DNA of 64,000 nt from Carnegiea gigantea (GCA_029747015.1 JAKOGI010000145.1:936001-1000000); one strand, 5' to 3'; shown: positions 34,411 to 46,344, counted from the stretch's first letter. Made by a program: numbers and translations. The notes: generated by a model not told the origin, from the sequence alone.

Positions 34411-35010
34411 TTAAAAAGAGATGTTAGGAAGCTTGAACATGCAAATGAGATCCTTAAAAATGAAAGACTTCAAGTGGATGAAGAGACCCTTGTTTTGTAC
34501 GAAGACCTTGATAAGCTTAAAGAAACCTTGAGTGTGAGAGAAAAAGTGTTTAACACTGATCTTTCAAAGCTAGAAAGTCAGTCTCTTCAGCTAAAATAGA
34601 GAATAGAGTCCTTGGTTTGTGAGAATAGCCAATTGCTTGAAAGGCTAAAAAAGGCCAAATCTGACCTCACTGTAAACAGACGCTGGAACAGTTCCTCAGA
34701 AGCACTTAAATGGCTGAATACTCATCATAACCGGAATAAGAAGGGACTAGGTTTTGTGCCTAAATGAACTGTTTACCCAGTAAATTCAAAATATGTGGGA
34801 CTACAAGAAAATATTATTTGTTTTCACTGTGGTAAAGCAGGTCATTATCGTTATACTTGTCCCTCAAGAAAGTATGCCATGGAAAGAAACATGATTTATG
34901 TAAAACAAATATGGGTTAGAAAAATGAGATCTGCATGTCTAAGGGAATGGGACCCAAGTGGATCTGGGTTTCCAAAACTAACTCCTAATTTGTTTCGCAG
35001 GCTAAAGTGA
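34411..35010 (+). pseudogene. Copia B gag, C-terminal portion with second zinc knuckle
   Basis: Coiled-coil-rich sequence (RKLEHANEILKNERLQVDEE, DLDKLKETLSVREKVF) followed by RRWNSSSEALKWLNTHHNRN and a second CCHC knuckle, CFHCGKAGHYRYTC, at 34819-34860. The same arrangement appears in copia C (50072-50656). Two nonsense changes, LK-stop-RIES near 34597 (CAG to TAG) and PK-stop-TVYP near 34764 (CGA to TGA), break it. It runs directly into protease. Confidence 0.8.
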
Positions 35011-38000
35011 GAGGGAACAACCGAACAAACAACCCAGCAAACAACCAATTGTGGTATGTGGATAGTGGTTGTTCACGGCATATGACTGGTGAAAAATCAA
35101 ACTTCCTCTCACTTACAGCCTCTGATGGAGGGAGTGTGGCATTTGGAAACGGCAAATTCGGGACAATTATCGGTATAGGTAAGATAGGTGAATCACTTTC
35201 CCATTCAATTGACGATGTATATCTTGTGGATGGTTTACAACATAATCTACTAAGTGTGTCCCAACTGTGTGATAAAGATAACCTAGTGGTGTTTTCTTCA
35301 AAACAATGCTTGGTTGTCAATATCAATACAGGAGATGTTGTGTTGAGGGGGAAGCGACACAAAAATGTGTCTAAAGTGTATATTCTTTCACTTCCCCAAA
35401 ATAATCTGACTTGTTTAAGTGCTTTAAATGATGATGTTATGCTTTGATACCAAAGACTAGGTCATGCGAGTCTCTCTCTTTTGAATAAACTTGTTTCTAA
35501 AGACCTAGTAATTGGCCTACCTTCCATCAAATACAATGATGATAAGATGTGTGACACTTGTGTTAGGGGTAAACAAGTCAGAACTTCTTTTAAACTGAAA
35601 AACTGTGCTAGCACTACCCGACCTCTTGAGATGCTACATGTTGATTTGTGTGGTCCTATGAGGATCACAAGTAGAGGTGGGAAGAGGTATGTGCTTGTGA
35701 TAGTGGATGATTACTTTCGTTTTACATGGAGTTTGTTTTTGACTTCTAAAGATGAAACTTTTGAAAAATTTCTTGTGCTTCTTAAAAGGACTGAAAAGAG
35801 AGTAGGACACTCATTAGTTTGTCTAAGGTCTGATCATGGTAAAGAATTTGAAAATTCGAGTTTTATTGACTATTGTAATGAATATGGTGTTGATCATAAT
35901 TTTTCTACCCCAAGAACACCCTAACAGAACGGGGTGGTAGAGCGTAAAAATCGTACTCTAGAAGATACGATTAGAACAATGCTTCTTGCTAGTGGTCTTC
36001 CTAGAAACTTTTGGGCGGAAGCATTAAATACATCCTGTTACATTATTAATTGATGTATGATTAGACCCATTCTCAACAAGACTCCTTATGAACTTTTCAA
36101 AGGTAGAAAACCTAATATTATGCATTTGAGAGTGTTTGGTTGCAAATGTTATGTGCATAATAATGGGAAGGATGCTTTGGGAAAGTTTGATTCAAGGAGT
36201 GATGAGGCAATATTTTTGGGGTACTCCTCACACAGTAAGGCATACAAAGTGTTTAACAAACGAACCTTGTGTGTTGAGGAGAGTGTGCATGTGCTGTTTG
36301 ATGAAAATAACTCTCTTATTGAGAATGATGCACAGGATGCAGAGTTCGAACTGGGCCTTGTAAGGAAAGATTTGTTACTCACTTAAAATTTCATGCATAA
36401 GAAAGGTAAGTCTCCTGTAGGTGAACCAAGTCCTGGAGCTGATAATGTGGAAAGTGGGCAAGGTTTAAACCAATCAAGGGGAAGCATTGCTGAACCCATT
36501 TCAGAACAAAACCAGTCCACTCAACCCAATTCTCCACGAATAGATTTGAGAACAGGCTTGCAAACAGGCTCCAGAACAGGTTCAGAACCTATTTCACCGA
36601 GTATTCCAGCAAGAGTAGAAAGCGTGTCTGTGGACCCACTTACTCCACGACCTTGGAAGCACCAAAGTTCGCACCCCCTTGACCAGATCTTATCTGACAT
36701 TCATACAGGAGTACAAACTAGATCCAAACTTAAAATCTTTTGTACTTTCTATGCTTTTCTCTCTGACATTGAGCCGAAAAGTGTTCATGAAGGTCTTGCA
36801 GATTCTGACTGGGTTATTGCAATGCAAGAGGAGCTACATCAGTTTGAAAGGAATAAGGTGTGGCACCTTGTACCACGGCCAGAGGACAGATCAATCATCG
36901 GCACCAAGTGGGTGTTCCGAAACAAGCTGGATGAGTTCAGAACAGTCACTCGGAACAAGGCTCGGTTGGTGGTTCAAGGGTACAACCAAGAAGAGGGAAT
37001 TGATTATGAAGAAACCTTTGCACCCGTTGCAAGGATTGAAGCTATCTGCATTTTGGTAGCTTTTGCAGCTCACATGGAGATAAAGCTATACCAAATGGAC
37101 ATCAAAAGTGCATTCCTCAATGGATATCTAAAGGAAGAGGTGTATGTAAGCCAACCCCCTGGTTTTGAAAATTATGAATTTCTTAACCATGTTTTCAAAC
37201 TTGACAAAGCCCTTTATGGTTTAAAACAAGCTCCTAGAGCTTAGTATGAACGATTGTCAAACTTTTTAATTAAAAATGGTTTTAAAAGGGGTAAGGTTGA
37301 TAATACCTTATTTCTAAAATCTAAAGGGGAACATTTGTTAATTATCCAAGTATATGTCGATGACATTACATATGGTGCAACTCACAATGATTTGTGTGAT
37401 GAGTTTTCAAAATTGATGAGGAGTGAGTTTGAAATGAGCATGATGGGCGAGCTTAATTTCTTCTTAGGCTTGCGAATCAAGCAAACTTCAAACGGAACTA
37501 TGATACATCAATAAAAATATGTCAAGGAATTAATTAAGTGGTTTGGAATGGAATCAGCCAAACCCATTGATACTCCCATCTCTCCCTCAACCAGGTTGGT
37601 AATGGATGATGGGAGTCCCTCAGTTGATGAGAAATCCTATAGAGGCATGATAGGGTCGCTTCTATACCTAACTGCCAGTAGACCTGACATTGTTTTTAAT
37701 GTTGGTTTGTGTGCCCGTTTTCAGTCTAAGCCAAAAGAAACTCATTTAAAGGCTGTTAAACGAATTTTAATATATTTAAAACATACTCCTGACTTAGCCT
37801 TATGGTATCCTCGAGGGTGCAACTTTGATCTTGTTGGGTATGCTGATGCTGACTATCCAGGTTTCTTGGTTGATAGAAAAAGTACCTTAGGTATGGCTCA
37901 TTTTCTTGGACCCTGTTTGGTATCTTGGACAACCAAGAAACAACACTCAGTTGCCATGTCCACAGTGGAAGCTGAATATATTGCAACTGCTTCTTGTTGT

Positions 38001-38297
38001 GCTCAATTGTTGTGGATAAGGCAACAACTCAAAGATTTTTGTGTTGACACGGGATGCATTCCCATATTTTGTGATAATACAAGTGTAATTAATATTTCTA
38101 AAAATCCATGTCAACACAAAAGGACTAAACATATTGACATTCGTCATCACTTTTTGAGAGACAATGTTGAAAAGGGCTTGGTTTTAATGAATTTTTGTGC
38201 CACTCATAAGCAAATTGCTGATTTTTTTACCAAAGCACTGAATAGAGAACAGTTTGACAAGAACAGACTTGAATTGGGTTTAATTAAAACAACTTGA
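35007..38297 (+). pseudogene. Copia B pol (PR-IN-RT-RH), one frame with six stops
   Basis: A single reading frame covers the whole polyprotein with no frameshift. Protease: [15 protein letters not shown] (35049). GAG-pre-integrase: [15 protein letters not shown] with CDTCVRGKQ. Integrase D-D-E residues: HVDLCGPM (35638), RSDHGKEF, VERKNRT. Reverse transcriptase: [39 protein letters not shown] intact at 37353-37364. RNase [27 protein letters not shown]-terminus ADFFTKALNREQFDKNRLEL. Stops interrupt it at 35445, 35922, 36051, 36384, 37242 and 37512. Comparison with copia C shows Trp, Gln or Arg at most of these sites. Confidence 0.9.
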
Positions 38298-38358
38298 GCA
38301 TGCTTAATTAACCCCCAATCCTTGTCTAGTTAAAAGGTTTTTTAGGTTAAACATCCTG

Positions 38359-38707
38359 ATTCATTGGATGCAGTCAACTTCTGTGTTAGAATTAGCACAT
38401 GTGGGGATTACGACCTGCTGACAATTGTTGAGATCTAATGATATTGCCCTTCTTGTCCTATGTTACCGAACAACTAACAGTAAGAACAAGCGCCAAAGAA
38501 CAGGTATGGCCATTGTTTGTCACTTTGTGCGAATTCATTGGATGCAGTCAACTTCTATGTTAGAATTAGCACATATGGGGATTATAACCTGCTGACGATC
38601 GTTCAGGTCTGATGATATTACCCTTATTATCCTATGTTACCAAACAACTGACAGTAAGAACAAGAGCCAAAGAATAGGTATGGCCACTGTTTGTCACTTT
38701 GTGCGAA
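38359..38707 (+). repeat. 174-bp direct duplication between pol and the third ORF
   Basis: Two adjacent copies: TTCATTGGATGCAGTCAACTT at 38360 and 38534, with matching CACTTTGTGCGAAT ends at about 38521 and 38695. Non-coding, in the spacer between pol and the third ORF of copia B. Differences between the copies are mostly transitions. This spacer may have carried the signals for expressing the third ORF. Confidence 0.85.
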
Positions 38708-38922
38708 TCAGGTAGGGGTTTTTTTTTCAGTTGTTGGACTCTATTTTCTCTTCTGCCTTTCTGAATAAGAAGCGGCTGGGAGACTTAAATTTCCCACTTC
38801 CCCTTCTTTTCGGCACCACATCCTGAAAATCTCTCTCCCTCTCTCCTCAAAATCGCTCAATTCCTTCTCTTCATCTTCAACACCCGAAACCCTAGCTCTT
38901 CTCTCTCTCAAAACCAGCAACA

Positions 38923-40597
38923 ATGGTGAAGACCCGCGGCGGCCACTCCTCTTTTAAGCGACAACCATCATTGCCTCGAGCTCCACGCCCGGCGCCAAAG
39001 CGATCTCGCATGGCGTCTCCGCCGGCTTCTCCCTCTCTGCCCTTGTCGGCGACTGCAGCACCAGAACCAATCAGAGGTACGGGGTTCAATTTTCTACCCC
39101 CTTTGCCTATTATCTCTACAATCTTTGGGTTTTTGAAGAGTCTAGACTTACGAACGGTGGGGATGGAACTGGGGGATGTTCCTCCCGAATTTGGATGAGA
39201 TTTGGTGTTGTTTGAGCCTGATGTGGAATCAACTGTGTCTAAGGGTGTTCTTGAACCCAGTGCGGCTCAAACTATGTCTGACGGTGTTCTTGAAGTAGAC
39301 ACGGCTCAATCAGGGCCTGAACCTGGTTCTGAACCGGGTAAAGCCCGAATGGGCTTGCGCCTATTTTTCTTGACAGATTGAATGATCCCTTCATTAATTT
39401 GGATCGGGTGGAAGATCTTGAGGAGACTAACAGTGATGGGTCTGATTCAACCATAGAGGTTTTCCAACGTCAGCCCTTCCAGAAAACTAAACAGGATGAA
39501 TGGGGTTCTAGACATCGGTTTAAAACCACCACTTTCAAACCTGTTTCTTCACCTGTTCATAGACCTCGAACCCGCAGTTCTGGTTCACCCTCTGTCTCTT
39601 CTCAGCCAAAAGAAGTGACTAAACCACCTACTACAAAACCCTCTGCCAAATTTACCAAGAAATCCACCCAGTCTCCTTTAGAAAAAACCCAGAAAACTCC
39701 ATCTAAAAGGAAAGCTGTTTCAGAACAAGTGTCAGAACAGGTGCCTGAAGAATTAGAAATTGAGGAGCCTAAGAAAAAGAAACCCAAGAAAGCAATGACC
39801 CCTGATGCAAAATATACCCACTTTCTTCAAAGGAGTGTGGTTAGAGGTAAAGTTGTGAAGATGGATTATTTTAAGGAACAGGGTCTAGGGCTGTTTTTGA
39901 AGAAGTTGGAAGCCCAGGGCTGGCTGAAGTTGTTTACAAACACCCTCAGGGGATGTTCTGTTCCTGACTTGGCAGAATTTTATGCAAACTGTGTACTCAC
40001 CAAAGGAATGGTGACTAGCACAGTGAATGGGCATGATTTGAGTTTCAATGCCAAGCAGTTGGGAGAAATACTGGATGTGCCAGTGGTAAAATTTGATGTT
40101 TATGTGCGTGAAGATAACAGTGTGCTTGGGGCAGAACGATTGCTGCAATTGACCCAAAAGTTCAGTCAACAGACCTCCTTGAAGGGTCCCTGATTAGTAA
40201 AAAAAAGGGGAAATGACTCCCATGCACAGGTTGATCTTTTGGTCTGTTATTAAGAATGTCATTCCTCGGGGTTAAGGCCGCAACCTCGTGGATGCAATGG
40301 ACCAGTACCTTACCGATCTCCTGGACCGGGGGGAGCAGATTAACCTACCGGCCATCATGATCAGTCATATCTCCTGCATTGCAAACACGGCTATGGAACA
40401 TGACCTAGGGTATGGTTTTCCCTTGACCTCGGTATTTGAGCACTTTGGGATTTCTTTACAGAAGAAGGTAGGGGTGCAAGTGACAGATGAGATAGGTAGC
40501 AGCACCCTGATCAGTTGTGGGTTCAAGTTTGCAAAGGGTGAGACTGCTGGCTCCGAACAGGGGCCCCGAACACCTAGAAACCTCAGACCGGGGAAAT
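38923..40597 (+). pseudogene. Copia B third ORF (env-like position; putative plant transposon protein domain)
   Basis: It lies between pol and the 3' LTR, where SIRE-type elements carry an extra ORF. It starts MVKTRGGHSSFKRQP with a basic, Pro/Ser-rich N-terminus. A Ser/Lys/Pro-rich middle (39378-39790) is followed by a conserved domain (39840-40200: VVRGKVVKMDYFKEQGLGLF, LAEFYANCVLTKGMV) and a second block (40280-40480: DQYLTDLLDRGEQINLPAIM). The layout resembles the 'putative plant transposon protein' (Transposase_32-like) domain. Breaks: TGA at 39196-39198 (Arg in copia C), a frameshift before 39378, TGA at 40191-40193 and a TAA near 40273. The C-terminus is missing: the frame runs into the 3' LTR about 100 residues early. 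Function unknown; I see no signal peptide or membrane segment that would support a true envelope protein. Confidence 0.65.
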
Positions 40598-42035
40598 TGT
40601 TGACCCTATTGGAAAATTGTTGACCTCATACTTGTATAAGGTTTTGATGATAACAAACACAAATGTAATGCTCTATATGGTTGTGCTTGAGTTATGCGTT
40701 GTTGATAGGATCCAAAAAAACATTTTTGAAATATCTTGCTTGATTAATAAGTGTTTGAGAACAGTGTCTTAGAACAGTTGCTGAAAAGTACATGTGTTTC
40801 AAAACATCATTTCAGATCAGTTCTAGGAACAGTTCTTCAGAGCAGCTGACTGACAAGGACCCAAGGAGCATCAAAGAACATGGAGTATTTCAGAACAGCT
40901 TAAGGAGCAGTTCTGAGAAGCGTAAAAGCATTTGGAGCGACAAGTCAAATCGTATACAAGCTGTCCAGCTGATTAACAAGAGTCATTGGTTTGATATTTA
41001 TTTTATTTTATTAGATTCTTGTTAATATGCCAATTAGAAGGTCTTGATTTAACATTTACTCTGAATGGTTTTTGAGATATCTCAGAACACTGTCTCAGAC
41101 CAGTTCTGAGAAAGGGTTCAGAGTGTTTTTAAGCCAAAACTGAATTTCACGATTTTTCCTTGATTTTTGGGCTGACGTTTTTGAAATATTTGAGATATAT
41201 TTTCTGTAGTCGTTGAGTCCAAAAGAGTTATTTTTGTCTTTGAAAATATTGTGGAGAGTTTTTAGCCTACTTTTTATGGTGAATTTTTCACCAAGTAAAA
41301 CAACTCCTATTTTTAGAATGTGGCTAATAGGTGGAGAAAATTGTGGGTTTGGCTGTTGGAAATTTGTGGTACTCATTTATCCTTGCGGCTCAAGCTGTTA
41401 GTGGGTGAGTTACCAAGTCTTGCGGCACAAGCACATAAAAATTTTGTTTTATCCCACTTACACTCTTATTTAAAAAACTCTTCTACCTCAGCATTGCTCA
41501 CGATTTTTCAAGGGATTAAAACATGCTTTGTGAGTCATATTTTCAGAAAGAAAAACCTTCAAAGTGTATGCAAAAGTCGAGTCTTCTTCATTGGCATACC
41601 AGGTGCTCAATTGTACCTTGCACCAGCTTATTTAGAAGCACTTAAATTGAGGTGTTCATTTCATTTTCTCTTTTCATCAGTGAGAATTGAGTGTGTCCAA
41701 GTCTAGGGAGACTTTGGACGTGGTGTAACTTGTCTTGGGGTAGACGGTTATGTGAGTGTTACATTTGTAACGGTGTAGGTTACTTCTGTAACGTATTTGG
41801 CCCGTATAGTGGAAGTGTGTGAAAATCTTACAGGGGTAGGTCATGGTTTTTCACCTCAGTTGGGCCAGAGGGATTTTCCACGTAAAAACACCGTGTGCAT
41901 GTTGTTTACTTTCCACTGCCTGGTTCACTGCAAACGCTCTGTCCGAACTGTTCTTGAAGGTGTTTCCAAAAACTTTGAAAAATCGGCTAACACAATTCAT
42001 CCCCCTCTTGTGTTCGTGTACTTTTAAAACTATCA
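40598..42035 (+). repeat. Copia B 3' LTR
   Basis: Starts TGTTGACCC, ends ACTATCA, preceded by a GGGGAAAT polypurine tract. Full-length match to the 5' LTR, with mostly transition differences. Confidence 0.88.
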
Positions 42036-42582
42036 GCTTGTTTTGGTCTGAACCAAGGTTTTGAAGCCCTTTTGTTGATTATATTGCCGCTATTGTGTTG
42101 AAAAGGGGCTAAGTGAAACCTTACGTGAGACCTTAGTTTCTGAGTGTTGTGTGGGAAACTAAAGTGACATGCCTTACTTCATCCTTAAATGCTACTAATG
42201 AATAGACCTGGCAAATGGGTCATTCGAGTTGGGTATGGGACAGGTTTTAGTTCGGTTCGGGTCCCTTTTAGGGCAACTACGTTCGGGCCGGATTTGGGTG
42301 AAGTTTGGGTGAAGTTCGGGATTGGGTCACCTTCAGGTCAACTATGTTTGGGTTAGGTTGGGTTCAGTTTGGGTAAACTTCGGGTTCGAATCACTTACGG
42401 GTTGTTAGGGCCGATACATGTAGAATTCGGGTTGGGTCTGTTTCGGGTTGTCTATAGTAACCCGGTTCGAATCGGATATAGGTAAAGTGTAATTTTGGCT
42501 GGGCGGGATTCAGTTCAATGTATGGGTCACTATCGAGACAGTTGTAAATCGAATCAGGAATGAATCAAGTTGGGTTCATTTC
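42036..42582. other. Spacer between copia B and C with GGGTTCGGGT-like simple repeat
   Basis: No gene. From about 42210 to 42500 the plus strand is dominated by degenerate GGGT(T/C)CGGGT words, a type of low-complexity sequence seen inside plant hAT-like and other non-autonomous elements. The two copia elements converge on this 547-bp spacer. Confidence 0.5.
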
Positions 42583-44174
42583 TGTTGAATTCCAAGAGTA
42601 CACAACCACAAAAGGGGGGGTGAATTGTGGTGTCTGATTTTCGCGTTGTAAATAACAAACACCCTCACAGAGGTTATTCTCATATGACAAACACCCTAGT
42701 GACTTGTTTGCAGGGGGTGTTCTCAAATATTGCAAATGCGAAAATCACCAAGATAAATGCGGAAAATAAAGCACACACACAATTTTTACGTGGAAAACAC
42801 CTCTAGCCCAACTGAGGTGTGAAAAACCACGACCTACCTCGTGTAGGATTTAACCACTTTCACTAACGGGCTTCACACGTTACAAATGTAACACACCTTG
42901 TTACAACTTGCAACCACGTAACCTTCTTCTCTAAGAAGGGTTACACCATGTCCAAATCTCACCAGATTGGACACGTCCAAAGTCCACACGACTGAGGACC
43001 ACTCACTCACTTTTCTGATCCAAGATCAGGGTTACAAAACACCTTACGGGGGTGCTTCTGATTTAAGCAGATGTAAGGTACAATGAGGTCCTAGTATGCC
43101 AATATCTTGAAAGCTCAGTTTAAACACAACTTATCTCGGTTTTTCTTTTTTCAAGCGTAACTCGAAAAATTCTTCTCACTAGAAAAACCACTTTTGAAAT
43201 TTTCCCTTTTTGCGTATGTTGTGTATGTTTCTCGTTTTTTTTCCTCTATTCAAATGGGAGTGAAATGCTGAGATTTTAAACACAAAATCCAACGGTCAAA
43301 AACAAGGAGAGGTGAAAGAATCAGCTAAGTAGGGAAAACGATTTTTAAGCAAGAAATACTCCCCAACGGCTAGTGATAAATTTTCCCCAAAATATAAGGG
43401 ATTTGTTATCTTAAGAGATAACCCTTATCTTCCCATAGCCATGAAGAAGATTCAAATGATAACCAGAAATCTTCAGCTTTTGAAATTTTATCATATCTGA
43501 AAATATAGGCAAAGGGAATCTTTTAGTTTTTGGCAATTCTCCCAAAACTTATTTTCGCAAATCTCCCATAACATTTTCAAGAAATATCCTTTCCAGAAAA
43601 ATAGCAATCTTGGAATTTAAAGAAAGTATTCTGGAGATCTTGGCCAACCGAAATGAATTTTCAAAGATAACCGGGTATGGCCACTTCAGTTCAGAAACAC
43701 CCTAGGCACCCTGTTTGCAGGGTTGTTCGCAACTGGTGTTCTGAAGCACTTAGCGCAAATACCGATTCAAGAGGTGTTTAAAATGACGTTTTCAATATTG
43801 GCATATTAACAAGAGTCTAAATAAATAAAACCTATATACCCAAGACTTCTTGTTTTGAACCAGTCATCTTGTCCAAGATTTGTAGAGCTGCTGTGAACAC
43901 CAAGGCCACCTTGTTTGCTGGGGTTGTTTTTTTGCATTGCTAGAGTTCAGGAACATGCCTTACAATCAACTGTCGAGAGGGTGTTCTTGACTTAATATAG
44001 AATCACCAAGTAAAACCTGTTTTGAAGACTTGTTCTCACATGTAGCAAACCAGTTAATACAATAAAGATCACAAACACCAGTTAGGCCTGTTTGGAGATC
44101 GTGTTTGGAGCAACATTACTTGGACAAAGTTTTACACTTGGATTTGTTATCATCAAAACTAAATATACTCAACA
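42583..44174 (-). repeat. Copia C 3' LTR
   Basis: On the minus strand it starts TGTTGAGTATATTT and ends GAATTCAACA. It shares landmarks with the copia B LTR (GTTTTGATGATAACAAA near the start; CACCCCCC-TTGTG and GTGTAC near the end) but is diverged and slightly longer (1,592 bp). Length and boundaries rest on TG...CA, the adjacent polypurine tract and alignment to B; no second LTR is available for comparison. Confidence 0.75.
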
Positions 44175-44190
44175 AATTCCCCCTTTTTGA
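44175..44190 (-). promoter_or_regulatory. Copia C polypurine tract
   Basis: On the minus strand AAAAAGGGGGAATT directly precedes the LTR start TGTTGAG. It is the plus-strand primer site in reverse transcription. Confidence 0.8.
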
Positions 44191-44472
44191 TGATGACAAA
44201 CCAAGTGACCATATTGACAAAATTAAAAAGCTTAACAACGATTAATGCTGATAGGGATCCTCTAGGTGCTAGGTCATAGATCATATGGTCTTATTCGTAT
44301 GGTCTTATTCCCCCTTTTGGCATCATTAAAAAGCATAAACAACAGTATGAATGCAAGAAAAGAAATATAGAGCATAAGGTGCAAGAAGCATCATGAAAGA
44401 GATATTGCATTAAAAACAGTACAATGCCAAAAACGAAGAGGGGAGGAGGAAACAAGAGAACAGCCTAGAGAA

Positions 44473-46344
44473 TCAGGGTGCAGGGGGTGGTCTCGTTTGC
44501 AGAGGAGGAATGCTGGGGGCAAGAGTGGAGAGAAGGACAAGCAATTCCTCATGGCGTTTGGCGGAGAGGGCTTGCTCCTCAGCCAGAGCAGCCTTGACAG
44601 CTGAGAGCTCATCCTTGAGGCGAGCATTGTCCTCAAGAACAGCCTCAAGTTTGAAGGAAGGTTGCCCAGAAACAGGTGGTCGAGGTGGTCGACGACCCTG
44701 TTTGGAGACTGATCCTTCGCCAACCTCATAGCCACACCCGAGCAGAGTGTCAATCCCAATCTCATCAACGACTTGGGCCTCCACTCGCCGTGTGAGCACT
44801 ATCCCAAGGTGCTCAAACACCCTTGTCAGCAGAAACCCATATCCAGGATCATGGGCTCGGGTGGTGTTCGCAATTCGCCCTATGTGGCGAATCATGATTG
44901 TAGGGAGGTTGATTGGTTCCTCCCGATCCAGTAAGTCCACCAGGCATTGATCGAGGGCATCAGCTGAGTTTCGCCCTTGACCTCGCGGAATTATGTTCTT
45001 GATAGTGAACATAAACAATAGTTGGTGCAGGGAGGTCATTTCACCCTTCTTAACAGAGAGGGGTGTTCTCAGGCCCTGTTTTTGACTGAGGCGTTGGGAC
45101 ACCTCTAGGAGCCTGGCTGTTTCTAGGGCTGTTTTGTCTTCCCTCACATACACGTCAAAGCCTTGGGAGGGTACTCCCAAAATTTTCCCTAGTGTGGGCG
45201 CATCAATTTTAATGCGTTGCCCATTCACAAAACTAGTCACCACCCCTTCGGTGACACCGCAGTTGGCGTAAAACTCAGCCAACTCAGGTACAGAACACCC
45301 TAGCTGGGTGTTTGCAAACAAGTCGAGCCAGCCTTGAGCGCGCAACTTGGTCAGGAACACCCCCAGACCCTGTTCCTCGAAAAAGCTTACATTCACTACC
45401 TTCCCCCTGACGACATTGCGCTTAAGCAACTGCGCATGTTTGTCAGACATAGGAGAGGGAGTGAACTGCTTTGGGCATTTGGGGGCAGGAACAGAGGTGG
45501 TAGCTTCTGGTAGGGGGGCTGTTCTGGGCTTTCGCTTGAGGGGTGTTTTTGCAGGAGAGGGCTTCACAGCAGGTTTAGTGGTTGATTTTGGAGGGGCTTG
45601 TTCTTCAGAGGACTCGGAGAACACCGGTGTCCCCTATTTGAAGGTGGTGTTCTCAGAGTCAGAACTCGAGAACCCTTCGGTAGAAGAGGAGGAAATCTCC
45701 TCGATGACAGGAGCAGAGGGTTTGGAGATACGGGGGGAAGATTGAAAAGCTAGTCTCGCAGATTTGCGAGAAGGCTTGGAGGATTGTGGAGAAGAGGGAG
45801 TTTGAGAGGGCTGAGACCTTGGTTGTGGCCTTGTTCTTGGCGTTCTGCTACGCCTGGCCACTATTTTCACCCTTTTTCTTTTCTCTCTAGTTTGAGCGAC
45901 CGGAGTGGGGGTTTCAGCTTCAGGGAGAGAATCCTTCTCTAAACTCTCCTCTGATGTCTCATTCGACTTCCCTTGGAAATCGACATCTAGATCCTCCACA
46001 AACACACCTTCGACAGAGGCAGCCCCTGTTTCTGGCGCTGTTTCAGGAAACAACCCAGAAGAACAGGGCTCAAAATTAAACCCTTCAGGGGTTTCCAAGA
46101 TTTGGTCTTGAGACCCCGATAGTGTACCCTCTGACTCGACGTTAATGGGACAAGCAATTGTCCCTACAAGAAACACCAATTCCCTTCCACATTCGAAGGG
46201 AATATCAACCATCCCCATTCCCACTGAGTGTAGGGACAAGCTTTTCAGGAATTTGAAAGGCTTGTACAGGATTGGGCGAGGGGGAGCAGGGATTGAGGAC
46301 GCAAGAACGAGGTCGTTTGATTGAGAGGAGTTGTTGAGAGCCAT
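44473..46344 (-). CDS. Copia C third ORF (env-like position), one amber stop
   Basis: A 623-codon frame from ATG at 46344 to the stop at 44473, interrupted once by TAG at 45634-45636 (probably a CAG Gln codon). The N-terminal part holds FKFLKSLSLHSVGMGMVDIP, shared with copia B, then a long Ser/Pro/Glu-rich and Arg-rich basic stretch (REKRKRVKIVARRSRTPRTR). The central domain shows VVRGKVVNVSFFEEQGLGVF, LAEFYANCGVTEGVV and DQCLVDLLDREEPINLPTIM, like the 'putative plant transposon protein' family. The C-terminus has a predicted coiled coil (LEAVLEDNARLKDELSAVKA) and a Pro-rich end. There is no evident signal peptide or transmembrane segment. It lies 437 bp downstream of pol, in the same orientation. 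The role is unknown; nucleic-acid binding is possible from the basic stretch, which is inference. Confidence 0.75.

Larger units (their letters stand above)
28540..42035 (+). mobile_element. Copia element B, SIRE-like Ty1-copia retrotransposon
   Basis: A 13.5-kb element with LTRs of 1,441 and 1,438 bp (28540-29980, 40598-42035) that align throughout. In about 345 bp compared by eye I count roughly 19 differences, nearly all transitions. A primer-binding site TGGTATCAGAG lies at 29983 and a GGGGAAAT polypurine tract before 40598. The interior is gag with two CCHC knuckles, pol and a third ORF, the layout of SIRE/Maximus-type copia elements. A 3.1-kb foreign insertion splits gag. The flanking 5-mers (GTCTG and GCTTG) do not match cleanly. 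Confidence 0.88.

Noticed and set aside
34795..35010. Stand-alone CCHC zinc-finger gene
   Set aside because: It is the C-terminal part of the copia B gag frame, with the same context in copia C.
38923..40597. Calling the third ORF a true envelope gene
   Set aside because: Position fits, but I could not see a signal peptide, transmembrane helix or cleavage site; described only as env-like in position.
28535..42040. Perfect target-site duplication for copia B
   Set aside because: The flanking 5-mers (GTCTG and GCTTG) differ at two positions, so I do not claim one.
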